From Pseudomonadota bacterium (GTDB lineage: Bacteria; Pseudomonadota; Alphaproteobacteria; Rhizobiales; Tepidamorphaceae), in assembly GCA_023458595.1 (NCBI GenBank), contig JAEWYT010000195.1, forward strand, positions 1-64,000: a DNA stretch of 64,000 nucleotides, in the 5' to 3' direction. Position 1 is the stretch's first letter; each line of letters begins with the position of its first letter. A model generated the notes under the pieces. That model ran no database searches. It was not told where the DNA came from and was given only the letters and a program-made list of their open reading frames with translations. The position numbers and the translations under genes were made by a program. This document shows positions 57,176 through 64,000 of this stretch, one piece after another.

Positions 57176-58717
57176 TCAGCCGTAGCCGCCGCCGCCCGGG
57201 GTGATCATCAGCACCTCGTCGTCCGGCTGCATCTCGATCTTACGGGCTTCCGACATCGCCTTGCCGTTGATCTCGAAACGGCCGGCAGTGCCGGAGCCGC
57301 CCCCGAACAGCCCTTCCGGTCCTTCCCTCAGGCGGGAGGGGATCGCGTTCAGGAGCCACGGCGAGCCGGTGCGCATGCGGTAGCCAATGCGCTGGCCGTC
57401 GCCGCCGCGATGCTTGCCGGAACCGCCCGAGCCCAGCTCGAGTTCCTTGCAGGTGAAGGCGATCGGGAACGCGGCTTCCAGCACCTCGGTCGGCACGGCG
57501 GCGACGCCGGTCGGGTAGCAGATCGCCGAGAGGCCGTCCTTGGTCGCGCGCGCACCCATGCCGCCCGAATAGTTGAACATCGAGCTGGTGAAGGGCTGGC
57601 CGGTGCGGTCGCGGCCCTGGATCTGGATCGTCCACACCGCGCCGGACCCCTCGGCCACGACGCTTTCCGGCGTAACCTGCGCCAGCGCCTTGAGGATCGG
57701 GAACGGCACGTACATGCCGACCACGTGGCGGGCGTTGACGGGGGAGGGGTACTTGGCGTTGACGATGCACTCGTCCGGGGCGACGACCTTGATCGGGGCG
57801 AGGCTGCCGAAGTTGTTCGGCAGTTCCGGATTGAGCGTCGAGCGCACGGCGAAGGTCGCGTAGGCGTGGGTATAGGCCGGCACGACGTTGATGCCGATCC
57901 GGCTCGGTCCCGACGATCCGGCGAAGTCGATCACGATGTCGCCGGCCTCCGCGTCGATCGTCACCGCCGTGTGCAGCGTGATGATCTCGCCGCTCGGCAC
58001 GTCGAAGCGGCTCTCGCCGTGATAGGTGCCGCCCGGCAGCTTAGAGATCGCCTCGCGCGTCGCCGTCTCCGACCGGCTTATGATCTCGTCGGACAGCTCC
58101 TCTATGTCGTCGAGGCCGTAACGGTCGCACATCATGGCGAGGCGCTCGGCGGCGATGTTGCCGCTGGCGACCTGCGCGCCGAGATCGCCGAACAGGGCGT
58201 CGGGCGTGCGCACGTTCTGGCGCAGGATCGCGTGCAGGGTCTCGTTCGGCCGGCCGCCCTCGTAGAGCTTCAGTACCGGGATCCAGAGGCCCTCCTCGTG
58301 GATGTCGCGAGCGCCCGAGCCGACGCCGTAGCCGCCGATGTCGGTGTGGTGGATCGTCGAGCCGCAGTAGCCGATGATTTCGCCCGAGCGAAAGATCGGC
58401 GTCAGCACGGTGATGTCGAAGAAGTGGCCCGCCGACATCCACGGATCGTTGGTGATCAGCACGTCGCCGGGCCGAAGCGTCTCCGGCGGGATCGCCTTCA
58501 GGAGATTGCGGGCGGCGGCGCCGAGCGAGTTGATGTGGCCGGGCGTGCCGGTCACCGCCTGGGCCACCATCCGCGCGCGCTTGTCGAAGATCGCGTTGGC
58601 GAGATCGCCCGCCTCGCGCACGACCGGCGAGAAGGCGACGCGCTGCAGGGCGCGCGCCTGTTCGCTGACGATCGAGATCAGGTTCGACCAGAGAATCTCG
58701 AGTTCGATGCCGTCCAT
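57176..58717 (-). CDS. hyuB: Hydantoinase B/oxoprolinase family protein (HyuB), copy 2
   Basis: A 513-residue HyuB-family protein, at the short end of the family. Motifs are VLITNDPWMSAGHFFDITVL (about residues 86-105), HHTDIGGYG, SGGSGKHRGGDG and the terminal PGGGGYG. ATG 58717 follows the hyuA stop by one base with GGAGG upstream. It forms the ATP-dependent ring-opening enzyme with HyuA copy 2. About 100 residues shorter than HyuB copy 1, mainly in the C-terminal part, so the two pairs probably have different substrates. Confidence 0.92.
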   Translation of the reverse strand: MDGIELEILWSNLISIVSEQARALQRVAFSPVVREAGDLANAIFDKRARMVAQAVTGTPGHINSLGAAARNLLKAIPPETLRPGDVLITNDPWMSAGHFFDITVLTPIFRSGEIIGYCGSTIHHTDIGGYGVGSGARDIHEEGLWIPVLKLYEGGRPNETLHAILRQNVRTPDALFGDLGAQVASGNIAAERLAMMCDRYGLDDIEELSDEIISRSETATREAISKLPGGTYHGESRFDVPSGEIITLHTAVTIDAEAGDIVIDFAGSSGPSRIGINVVPAYTHAYATFAVRSTLNPELPNNFGSLAPIKVVAPDECIVNAKYPSPVNARHVVGMYVPFPILKALAQVTPESVVAEGSGAVWTIQIQGRDRTGQPFTSSMFNYSGGMGARATKDGLSAICYPTGVAAVPTEVLEAAFPIAFTCKELELGSGGSGKHRGGDGQRIGYRMRTGSPWLLNAIPSRLREGPEGLFGGGSGTAGRFEINGKAMSEARKIEMQPDDEVLMITPGGGGYG

Positions 58718-58718
58718 C

Positions 58719-60791
58719 TCAGGCCTCCATCCTGCGTGCGATCAGGCTGCCGCTCTCATGCAGCTCCAGCGACCAGCCGGGCAGCACGAAGGCGGTCGTC
58801 TCGCGTTCCTCGACGATCACCGGGCCGGCGATCGTCTGGCCGACCGCGAGCGCGGCGCGGTCGTAGATGGGCACGTCGCTCGGAGTGTCGCCGAGATGCA
58901 CCTTGCGGGTGCGCTTGGGTTGCGCCGGCTCGGCTGCGAAGCGTACCTTTGCCTCCCGCGCCGGAGCCTTTCCCTGCGCGACGACGCGCCAGCTCACCAC
59001 TTCGACGGGCATGTCCTGAAGAGTCATGCCGTAGACCCTCTCGTAGGCCGTCTCGAAGGTCTCGCGCAGCTCCGCCGGATCGGCGATGCGGCGCGGGTCG
59101 TCGTCGAACTGGACGGCGATCTCCGACTGCTGGCCGACGTAGCGCATGTCGGCGGAGAAGCCGAAGCTCGTCTCCTCCTCGCGCAGGCCGGCCTCCAGGA
59201 GGGCGTTGCGGCCTTCCGCGATCATCGAGTCGAGGGTCGTGCCGAGCTTCGCCCAGTCGATGTTCTCGAGCCGCACGAGCTCACTGCGGACGAGGTCGAT
59301 CTTCGCCGGCGTGACCAGGGTGCCGAACGCCGACAGGACGCTGGCGAGCGGGGGATAGATCACGATGCTCGCCTCGACGAGGGTCGCGACCTTGCAGGCG
59401 TGCACCGGGCCGGCGCCACCGAAGGCGAGCATCGGCATGCCGCGGTAGTCGACGCCGCGGTCGGTCGCATGCGCGCGCGCCGCGGCGGCCATCTGTTCGC
59501 AGACGACCTCGAACACGCCGAGCGCCGCCTTCTCCGCCGTAACGCCGAGCCTGTCGCCCAACGCGCCCAACGCCTTGCGGGCGCCGCCGGCGTCGAGCTT
59601 CATGTCGCCGCCGAGGAAATTGTCGGGATCGAGAATTCCGAGCACCACGTCGGCGTCCGTGATGCAGGGTTGGGTGCCGCCACGCCCGTAGCAAACGGGA
59701 CCGGGGTCCGAGCCGGCGCTGTCCGGCCCTGTTTTCAGAAGTCCGAGCGCGTCTACGCGTGCTATCGAGCCACCACCCGCGCCGATTTCGATCATGTCGA
59801 TCGACGGCACGGTGATCGGCATGCCGCTGCCCGGCTTGAACCGGTAGCGGCGGTCGACCTCGAACTCGCCCGAAACGAGCGGTTCGTAGTCGAGGATGAG
59901 ACAGGCCTTCGCCGTGGTGCCGCCCATGTCGAAGGAGATGAGGTTCGGGATGTCGAAGCGCCGCGCGAAGAAGCTCGCGACGAGCGCACCGGCCGCGGGA
60001 CCGGACTCGATCATGCGGACCGGGTTGCGCCCCGCCGTCGGCGCGCCGACCACGCCGCCGCTCGACAGCATGATGAGCGGCTGCTGCGAGAAACCGCGCC
60101 GCGACAGCTCTTCCGTCAGCGCGTTGAGGTAGGGCCGCGTTATCGGCTCGGTGAAGGCGTTGATCGCCGTCGTCGAGGCGCGCAGGTATTCGCGCATCTG
60201 CGGAGCGATGTCGCTCGACAGGGAGACGAACAGCTCCGGCATCTCCTCGGCGAGGACGCGGCCGACGGCCTTCTCGTTCTCCGGGTTCTTGTAGGAATTG
60301 AGCAGGCAAACGGCGACGGACTTGACGTCCTTCGCCTTCAGTTCGGTGGCGATCGCCCGCACCGCGTCCGCCTCGACGGCCGCGCCGACCTCGCCGTCGG
60401 CGTAGACGCGCTCGGCGAGCGGGAAGGTGTGGTCGCGGGTGATCAGCGGATCGGGGAACTCGATCTGCGGATCGTACATGTCGTAGCGGTGCTCGTTGCG
60501 GATGTAGAGCACGTCGCGGAAGCCCTCGGTGACGATCAGCGCGGTCGGCGGCCCCTTGCGCTCGATCAGCGCGTTCGTGACGATCGTGGTGGCGTGGACG
60601 ATGACCTCGTCGATGTCGCGGGGCCCCAGGCCGGCGCGGGCCAGAACCTGGTCGACGCCTCGGAAGAAGCCCTCCAGCAGGTTGGCGTGCGTGGTCAGCG
60701 TCTTGTCGACGTAACTCGAGCCGTCATCGGAAACGAGCACGACGTCGGTGAAGGTTCCGCCGATGTCGACCGCGAGCGCGTGGCGCGTCAT
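58719..60791 (-). CDS. hyuA: Hydantoinase/oxoprolinase A subunit (HyuA), copy 2
   Basis: A 690-residue protein. The N-terminal loop is ALAVDIGGTFTDVVLVSDD (about residues 5-23), followed by HATTIVTNALIERKG, DMGGTTAKACLI, AGGGSIARVDALG and FGGAGPVHACKVA. ATG 60791 overlaps the stop codon of the IclR regulator as ATGA, fixing the start. It is co-transcribed with a TRAP transporter, cupin and IclR regulator, so its substrate is probably a TRAP-imported acid with a lactam or imide ring. Confidence 0.93.
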   Translation of the reverse strand: MTRHALAVDIGGTFTDVVLVSDDGSSYVDKTLTTHANLLEGFFRGVDQVLARAGLGPRDIDEVIVHATTIVTNALIERKGPPTALIVTEGFRDVLYIRNEHRYDMYDPQIEFPDPLITRDHTFPLAERVYADGEVGAAVEADAVRAIATELKAKDVKSVAVCLLNSYKNPENEKAVGRVLAEEMPELFVSLSSDIAPQMREYLRASTTAINAFTEPITRPYLNALTEELSRRGFSQQPLIMLSSGGVVGAPTAGRNPVRMIESGPAAGALVASFFARRFDIPNLISFDMGGTTAKACLILDYEPLVSGEFEVDRRYRFKPGSGMPITVPSIDMIEIGAGGGSIARVDALGLLKTGPDSAGSDPGPVCYGRGGTQPCITDADVVLGILDPDNFLGGDMKLDAGGARKALGALGDRLGVTAEKAALGVFEVVCEQMAAAARAHATDRGVDYRGMPMLAFGGAGPVHACKVATLVEASIVIYPPLASVLSAFGTLVTPAKIDLVRSELVRLENIDWAKLGTTLDSMIAEGRNALLEAGLREEETSFGFSADMRYVGQQSEIAVQFDDDPRRIADPAELRETFETAYERVYGMTLQDMPVEVVSWRVVAQGKAPAREAKVRFAAEPAQPKRTRKVHLGDTPSDVPIYDRAALAVGQTIAGPVIVEERETTAFVLPGWSLELHESGSLIARRMEA

Positions 60792-61570
60792 ACAGGATAC
60801 TCCGTGCAACCCAGATTTTCGGAAATGCGGCGCGCCGCCTGAAGGACAGACGCGAGAAGCTCGGGCGGCGGCTCGGCGGGAACGTGCTGGAGCGAGCCGG
60901 CGACCGTGATGGTGGCGATCAGCTCGCGGTTGGCACCGAAGATCGGCGCGGCGAGCGCGTTGACGCCGACGAGCGTCTGCTCGGGCGCCGTCGCCCAGCC
61001 GCGCTCGCGGGCGAGTTCCACCTCGGCCTCTAGCGTGGCGATGTCGGTGTTGGTGCGGGGCGTCCACTTGGAGAGCGCCTTGCCGCGCACCGCCCGCCAC
61101 AGGCTCGCGGGCCCGAAGGCGAGGGCGACGCGACCCTGGGCCGAGGAATGGAATTCGAGCAACGCGCCCGGGCGGGTGACGATTTGCACCGGCGAGTGGG
61201 CGCGGACGATGTCGAGGACGCGCACGCCGGTGCTCTCGATGCTCGACAGCGTCGCCGTCTGCCCGGTGTCGCGGCGCAGCTGGACCATCGCCGCGCGCGC
61301 CTCGGTGAGGAGCTGCGTCGAATCCGCCACCGCCTGGCCGAGATGGAACAGGCGCAGCGTCAGCCGGTAGCGCTCGGTCGTCTCGTCCTGCGACACGTAG
61401 CCGAGCGTCTTCAGCGTGCGCAGGTAGCGGAAGGTCCGCGTCTTCGGTATGCCGAGCGCCTTGGAGAGCTCGGTGACGCCGACCGGCTCGCCGATCGCCG
61501 CCATCTCCTCGATCACGCGGAAGGCGTGCTTGAGCGACTGGATTCCGGACCGCGCGGTGTCTGTCGTCAT
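60788..61570 (-). CDS. IclR family transcriptional regulator within the TRAP-hyu operon
   Basis: A 260-residue IclR regulator: winged helix at about residues 10-75 (IQSLKHAFRVIEEMAAIGEP, then VTELSKALGIPKTRTFRYL) and an effector domain after it. ATG 61570 lies 10 bases after the dctM stop codon. Its own stop overlaps the hyuA start. It is thus embedded in the operon instead of divergent from it, and any operator must lie beyond the right window edge or inside dctM. Confidence 0.9.
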   Translation of the reverse strand: MTTDTARSGIQSLKHAFRVIEEMAAIGEPVGVTELSKALGIPKTRTFRYLRTLKTLGYVSQDETTERYRLTLRLFHLGQAVADSTQLLTEARAAMVQLRRDTGQTATLSSIESTGVRVLDIVRAHSPVQIVTRPGALLEFHSSAQGRVALAFGPASLWRAVRGKALSKWTPRTNTDIATLEAEVELARERGWATAPEQTLVGVNALAAPIFGANRELIATITVAGSLQHVPAEPPPELLASVLQAARRISENLGCTEYPV

Positions 61571-61580
61571 GCCAGCCTCC

Positions 61581-62858
61581 TCATTCCCCGACGAGGCTCG
61601 GCAGGAACAGCGTCAGCTCGGGCACGAAGGCGACGAGCAGCAATACCACGACGCAGATCACGATCATCGGCAGCGCGGCGCGGCTCACGCCCTCGATCGG
61701 GACGCGGCCGATCGCGCCGACGATGAACAGGCAAAGGCCGACCGGCGGCGTGATCATGCCGATCATCAGGTTGAGCACGACCATGACGCCGAACTGGACA
61801 GGATCGAGCCCGATCGTCTTCACCACTTCGATCAGGATCGGCATGACCAGGATCATCGCCGCCAGCGGCTCGAGGAAGAGGCCGAGAATGAGCAGCAGCG
61901 CGTTGATGAGGAGCAGCAGCAGTGAGGGATCTTGGGTCAGCGCCAGAAGCGCGGAGGCGATCTGGCGCGGCACGTTCTCGAAACCGAGCACGAAGGCCGT
62001 CATCGAGGCCATCGCCACGATCAGCATGATGCCGGCCGAAAGCGTCGCCGTCTCGAACAGCGCCGTCCAGAAATCCCGGAAGCCCATCGTACGGTAGAGG
62101 AACACGGCGAGCAGCAGCGCGTAGAGAGCCGCGACGGCGGCCGCTTCCGTCGGCGTGAACACGCCCGAGCGGATGCCGCCGACGATGATCACCGGCAGCA
62201 TCAGGGCAGGGGCGCCGCGGATGAGCGAGCGGCGGCGCTGACCCGCGTCCAGTACCGGCGAAACCGGATGGTTCTCGCGCCGAGCCTTGACCAGCACGTA
62301 GCCGACGAGGGCAAGGCAGAGCACGATGGCCGGACCGATACCGGCGATGAACAGGTCGCCGATAGAGGTGCCGGTCAGCACACCGTAGAGGATCAGCGCC
62401 AGCGACGGCGGCACTAGGGGTCCCAGGATCGAACTCGTCGCGACGAGGGCTGCCGCATAGCGCGGGTCGTAGCCGTCACGACGCATCGCCGGGATCAGCA
62501 CGCTGCCGAGCGCGGAGGCTTCGGCCGTCGCAGCGCCGCTGACTCCGGAGAACAGCATGCTGGCGACCACCGTGACGGCGGCGAGGCCGCCGCGCACCCG
62601 GCCGACGAGGGTCTGGGCGAGCCTGACGATCTCGTCGGTGATGCCGCCCGCGTTCATGAAGTTGCCGGCGAGCAGGAAGAAGGGGATCGTCAGCAGCACG
62701 AACTGGTCGACGCCGGCGATCATGCGCTGCGGGAAGGCGATCAAGAGCTGCGTGTTGCCGGTCAGGAACAGGTAGATCAGCGAGGCGAGACCGAGCGCCA
62801 GCGCGACCGGAACGCCGATCAGCAGGAATGCCGCGAAGCCGGAGAGATAGAAGATCAC
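61581..62858 (-). CDS. dctM: TRAP transporter large permease DctM (operon 2)
   Basis: A 425-residue membrane protein with about twelve hydrophobic segments. Typical stretches are VVASMLFSGVSGAATAEASA, ATSSILGPLVPPSLALILYG and LMIGMITPPVGLCLFIVGAI. The GTG start at 62858 overlaps the dctQ stop codon (GTGA). The frame upstream is a shadow of dctQ. Followed directly by the IclR gene. Confidence 0.93.
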   Translation of the reverse strand: MIFYLSGFAAFLLIGVPVALALGLASLIYLFLTGNTQLLIAFPQRMIAGVDQFVLLTIPFFLLAGNFMNAGGITDEIVRLAQTLVGRVRGGLAAVTVVASMLFSGVSGAATAEASALGSVLIPAMRRDGYDPRYAAALVATSSILGPLVPPSLALILYGVLTGTSIGDLFIAGIGPAIVLCLALVGYVLVKARRENHPVSPVLDAGQRRRSLIRGAPALMLPVIIVGGIRSGVFTPTEAAAVAALYALLLAVFLYRTMGFRDFWTALFETATLSAGIMLIVAMASMTAFVLGFENVPRQIASALLALTQDPSLLLLLINALLLILGLFLEPLAAMILVMPILIEVVKTIGLDPVQFGVMVVLNLMIGMITPPVGLCLFIVGAIGRVPIEGVSRAALPMIVICVVVLLLVAFVPELTLFLPSLVGE

Positions 62859-63421
62859 AGCTCGCCCTCCGGCGTGCCCGGGAAGACCGGGCTCGTTCCG
62901 CGGGCGAACGCCTTCAGGCAGGCGACAAGATGCACGGCGACGTGGATGGCGAGCAGCCCCGCGCCGACGGGGATCGAGACGTAGATCCAGAACATCGACA
63001 CGTTCGCCGAGCCTTCTCCGCCGAGGATGTCGGCCCAGATGAAGTCGGCGGCCGGCATGGTCTGGCCCTCGGAGAACACCGCGTAGCGCCAGCCGTAGAC
63101 CGTCAGGACGGCGAGCAGCACGAGGATCGCGGCGTCGGCGGCGATCGCCAGCAGGGTCGCGGCGCGGGCCGGCAGCGCCTCGAGCAGGATGCGCATCGCC
63201 GCGATCTCGCCGCGCTGATAGGCGACACCGCAGGCCAGGAACGAGACCCAGATCAGCAGATAGCGGCAGACCTCCTCGGCCCAGATCAGCGAGGCGTTGA
63301 GGCCGTAGCGGAAGAACACCTGCACGCACATCACCGCGAACAGCACCGCCATCAGGGCGCCCAGGACAGCGACCATCAGGCCATTGTAGAGGCGTGCTAT
63401 CTGGCTCAGGGTTCCGGTCAT
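62855..63421 (-). CDS. dctQ: TRAP transporter small permease DctQ (operon 2)
   Basis: A 188-residue protein with four hydrophobic segments: the first begins near residue 15 (LMVAVLGALMAVLFAVMCVQ), and the family segment VFFRYGLNASLIWAEEVCRY follows. It starts at ATG 63421 and overlaps dctM. Between it and the preceding cupin gene lie 97 bases with a long hairpin. Confidence 0.92.
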   Translation of the reverse strand: MTGTLSQIARLYNGLMVAVLGALMAVLFAVMCVQVFFRYGLNASLIWAEEVCRYLLIWVSFLACGVAYQRGEIAAMRILLEALPARAATLLAIAADAAILVLLAVLTVYGWRYAVFSEGQTMPAADFIWADILGGEGSANVSMFWIYVSIPVGAGLLAIHVAVHLVACLKAFARGTSPVFPGTPEGEL

Positions 63422-63460
63422 CTCATTCGTCCGCTGGGGCGGGTTCCTTCGGGTATGGCT

Positions 63461-63497
63461 TCCCCGTCCGGCCGGCCCGAAGGCCGGCCGCCGGGGA
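63461..63497 (-). promoter_or_regulatory. Long hairpin between cupin gene and dctQ
   Basis: CGGCCGGCC and GGCCGGCCG form a 9-bp perfect stem with a CGAA loop. It is extended, past a small TC/C bulge, by TCCCCG pairing with CGGGGA. The GNRA-like-sized loop and 15 pairs predict a very stable structure. It probably separates high expression of the upstream dctP-cupin part from the membrane subunits. Confidence 0.6.
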
Positions 63498-63518
63498 GGA
63501 AACCGGCCGTCCGTGGGA

Positions 63519-63896
63519 TCAGGCGGCCTCGAACGTGTCCTTCTGATAGGTCACCAGATGCAGGTAGTCCTGGCGTAGCGGCGAGAACACGTCGAGGTTC
63601 AGCACGGTCTCGTCGCCGAGCACCTCGCCGCAATGCACCACGTTCGGCGGGATCCGGACGATGCCGCCTTGCTCGACGTCGACGGTGTCGTCGCCGATGT
63701 AGAAGCGCATCCTGCCCTTGACCACCATCACGAGCTGCTCTTCGGGATGGCTGTGCGGACGCACCTCCATGCCCGGCTCGAGCCAGTTCATGACCATCAT
63801 CGCGTCGTTGCCGCGGAACCCCGCCCGGGAGACCCCGGGACGCACGTGCTCCCGGGGCAGGTCTTCCCAGCGAAAGGCTTGCGCCTTCTCGGTCAT
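63519..63896 (-). CDS. Cupin domain protein
   Basis: A 125-residue single-domain cupin. Motif 1 is VRPHSHPEEQLVMVVKGRM (two His and a Glu as metal ligands) and motif 2 is IPPNVVHCGEVLGDE. ATG 63896 (MTEKAQAFRW) matches the start of homology. It lies between dctP and dctQ of the TRAP operon. It may be an isomerase, dioxygenase or decarboxylase acting on the imported compound, or a sensor-like binder; this cannot be decided. Confidence 0.87.
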   Translation of the reverse strand: MTEKAQAFRWEDLPREHVRPGVSRAGFRGNDAMMVMNWLEPGMEVRPHSHPEEQLVMVVKGRMRFYIGDDTVDVEQGGIVRIPPNVVHCGEVLGDETVLNLDVFSPLRQDYLHLVTYQKDTFEAA

Positions 63897-63898
63897 CG

Positions 63899-64000
63899 TC
63901 ACGACCCCTTGCGGACGGCTTCGATGAATTCGCCGATGATCGGGTCTTTGCCCGACCACTGCTCCACGACCGGCGCGGTCTTGTCCTGCATGGCCTTCAG
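63899..64000 (-). CDS. dctP: TRAP transporter substrate-binding protein DctP (operon 2), 3' end only
   Basis: The last 33 codons of a gene that continues beyond the right edge. They read LKAMQDKTAPVVEQWSGKDP and end EFIEAVRKGS, which fits the C-terminal helix of DctP proteins. The stop codon (63899-63901) lies two bases before the cupin start. Together with dctQ and dctM this completes the TRAP transporter. Only the C-terminus is visible, so the family call rests partly on context. Confidence 0.65.
   Translation of the reverse strand: MKAMQDKTAPVVEQWSGKDPIIGEFIEAVRKGS

Noticed and set aside
1..64000. CRISPR array, tRNA or rRNA genes
   Set aside because: No regularly spaced repeats, cloverleaf-like sequences or rRNA segments were noticed on reading. 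A covariance-model scan could not be run.

Overview
The window is about 64 kb of high-GC DNA (strong G/C bias at third codon positions, many ATGA/GTGA gene overlaps) from what looks like a metabolically versatile alphaproteobacterium, probably Hyphomicrobiales or a relative. The evidence is the density of ABC and TRAP uptake operons, FCD-type GntR and IclR regulators, hydantoinase/oxoprolinase pairs and a form I aerobic CO dehydrogenase cluster. No rRNA, tRNA or CRISPR array was seen. The genus assignment is not supported further than this.

Layout. 1-458: debris with a possible serine-recombinase C-terminus. 459-9209 (minus strand): a spermidine/putrescine-type ABC importer (ATPase, two permeases, two paralogous binding proteins) with an amidohydrolase and an M81 metallopeptidase. 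9253-13959 (plus): its GntR regulator, then a class III aminotransferase, a ThDP-dependent decarboxylase/synthase-like enzyme and an SDR. 14550-19275 (minus): HyuB, HyuA and a second GntR regulator. 19518-24543 (plus): a LivKHMGF-type importer. 25036-33763 (minus): a CO dehydrogenase locus in the order coxC-M-S-L-D-E-F-(44-aa ORF)-G, with the form I active-site motif AYRCSFR in CoxL. 34249-40130 (minus): a second LivKHMGF importer with a third GntR regulator. 40131-47259: an unusual accessory stretch with a non-coding or degraded 1.1 kb, an animal-type haem peroxidase, an unknown 172-aa protein, a cyclase-domain/BTAD/TPR regulator and a stand-alone YcaO protein. 47322-53310 (minus): a seven-gene operon of citryl-CoA-lyase-like protein, CoA-transferase, YciI-like protein, DctPQM TRAP transporter and FMN reductase. 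53452-57102 (plus): an IclR regulator, an amidohydrolase and a LigB/LigA-type extradiol dioxygenase pair. 57176-64000 (minus): TRAP transporter, cupin, IclR regulator and HyuA/HyuB, continuing past the right edge.

Most modules follow one scheme: a dedicated importer next to hydrolytic or oxidative enzymes and one GntR or IclR regulator. Palindromes close to these regulators can be read directly as candidate operators: TTTGNTGCANCAWA on both sides of the first GntR gene, TATAAC-centred palindromes on both sides of the second, TCCGACAAAC sites upstream of the third, and TTTCGG-N3-CCGAAA between the first IclR gene and its divergent operon. A 20-bp-spaced direct repeat upstream of coxM fits a LytTR target for the CoxC-like sensor. 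A second recurring feature is a strong hairpin between the substrate-binding-protein gene and the membrane-subunit genes (20757-20805, 37959-38000, 49730-49756, 63461-63497).

The least described parts are the peroxidase/172-aa/cyclase-BTAD/YcaO island (41.2-47.3 kb), the 44-aa Cys-Cys-ended ORF inside the cox operon, and the amidohydrolase-LigB-LigA/HyuAB catabolic island (53-64 kb), whose substrate cannot be read from the sequence.
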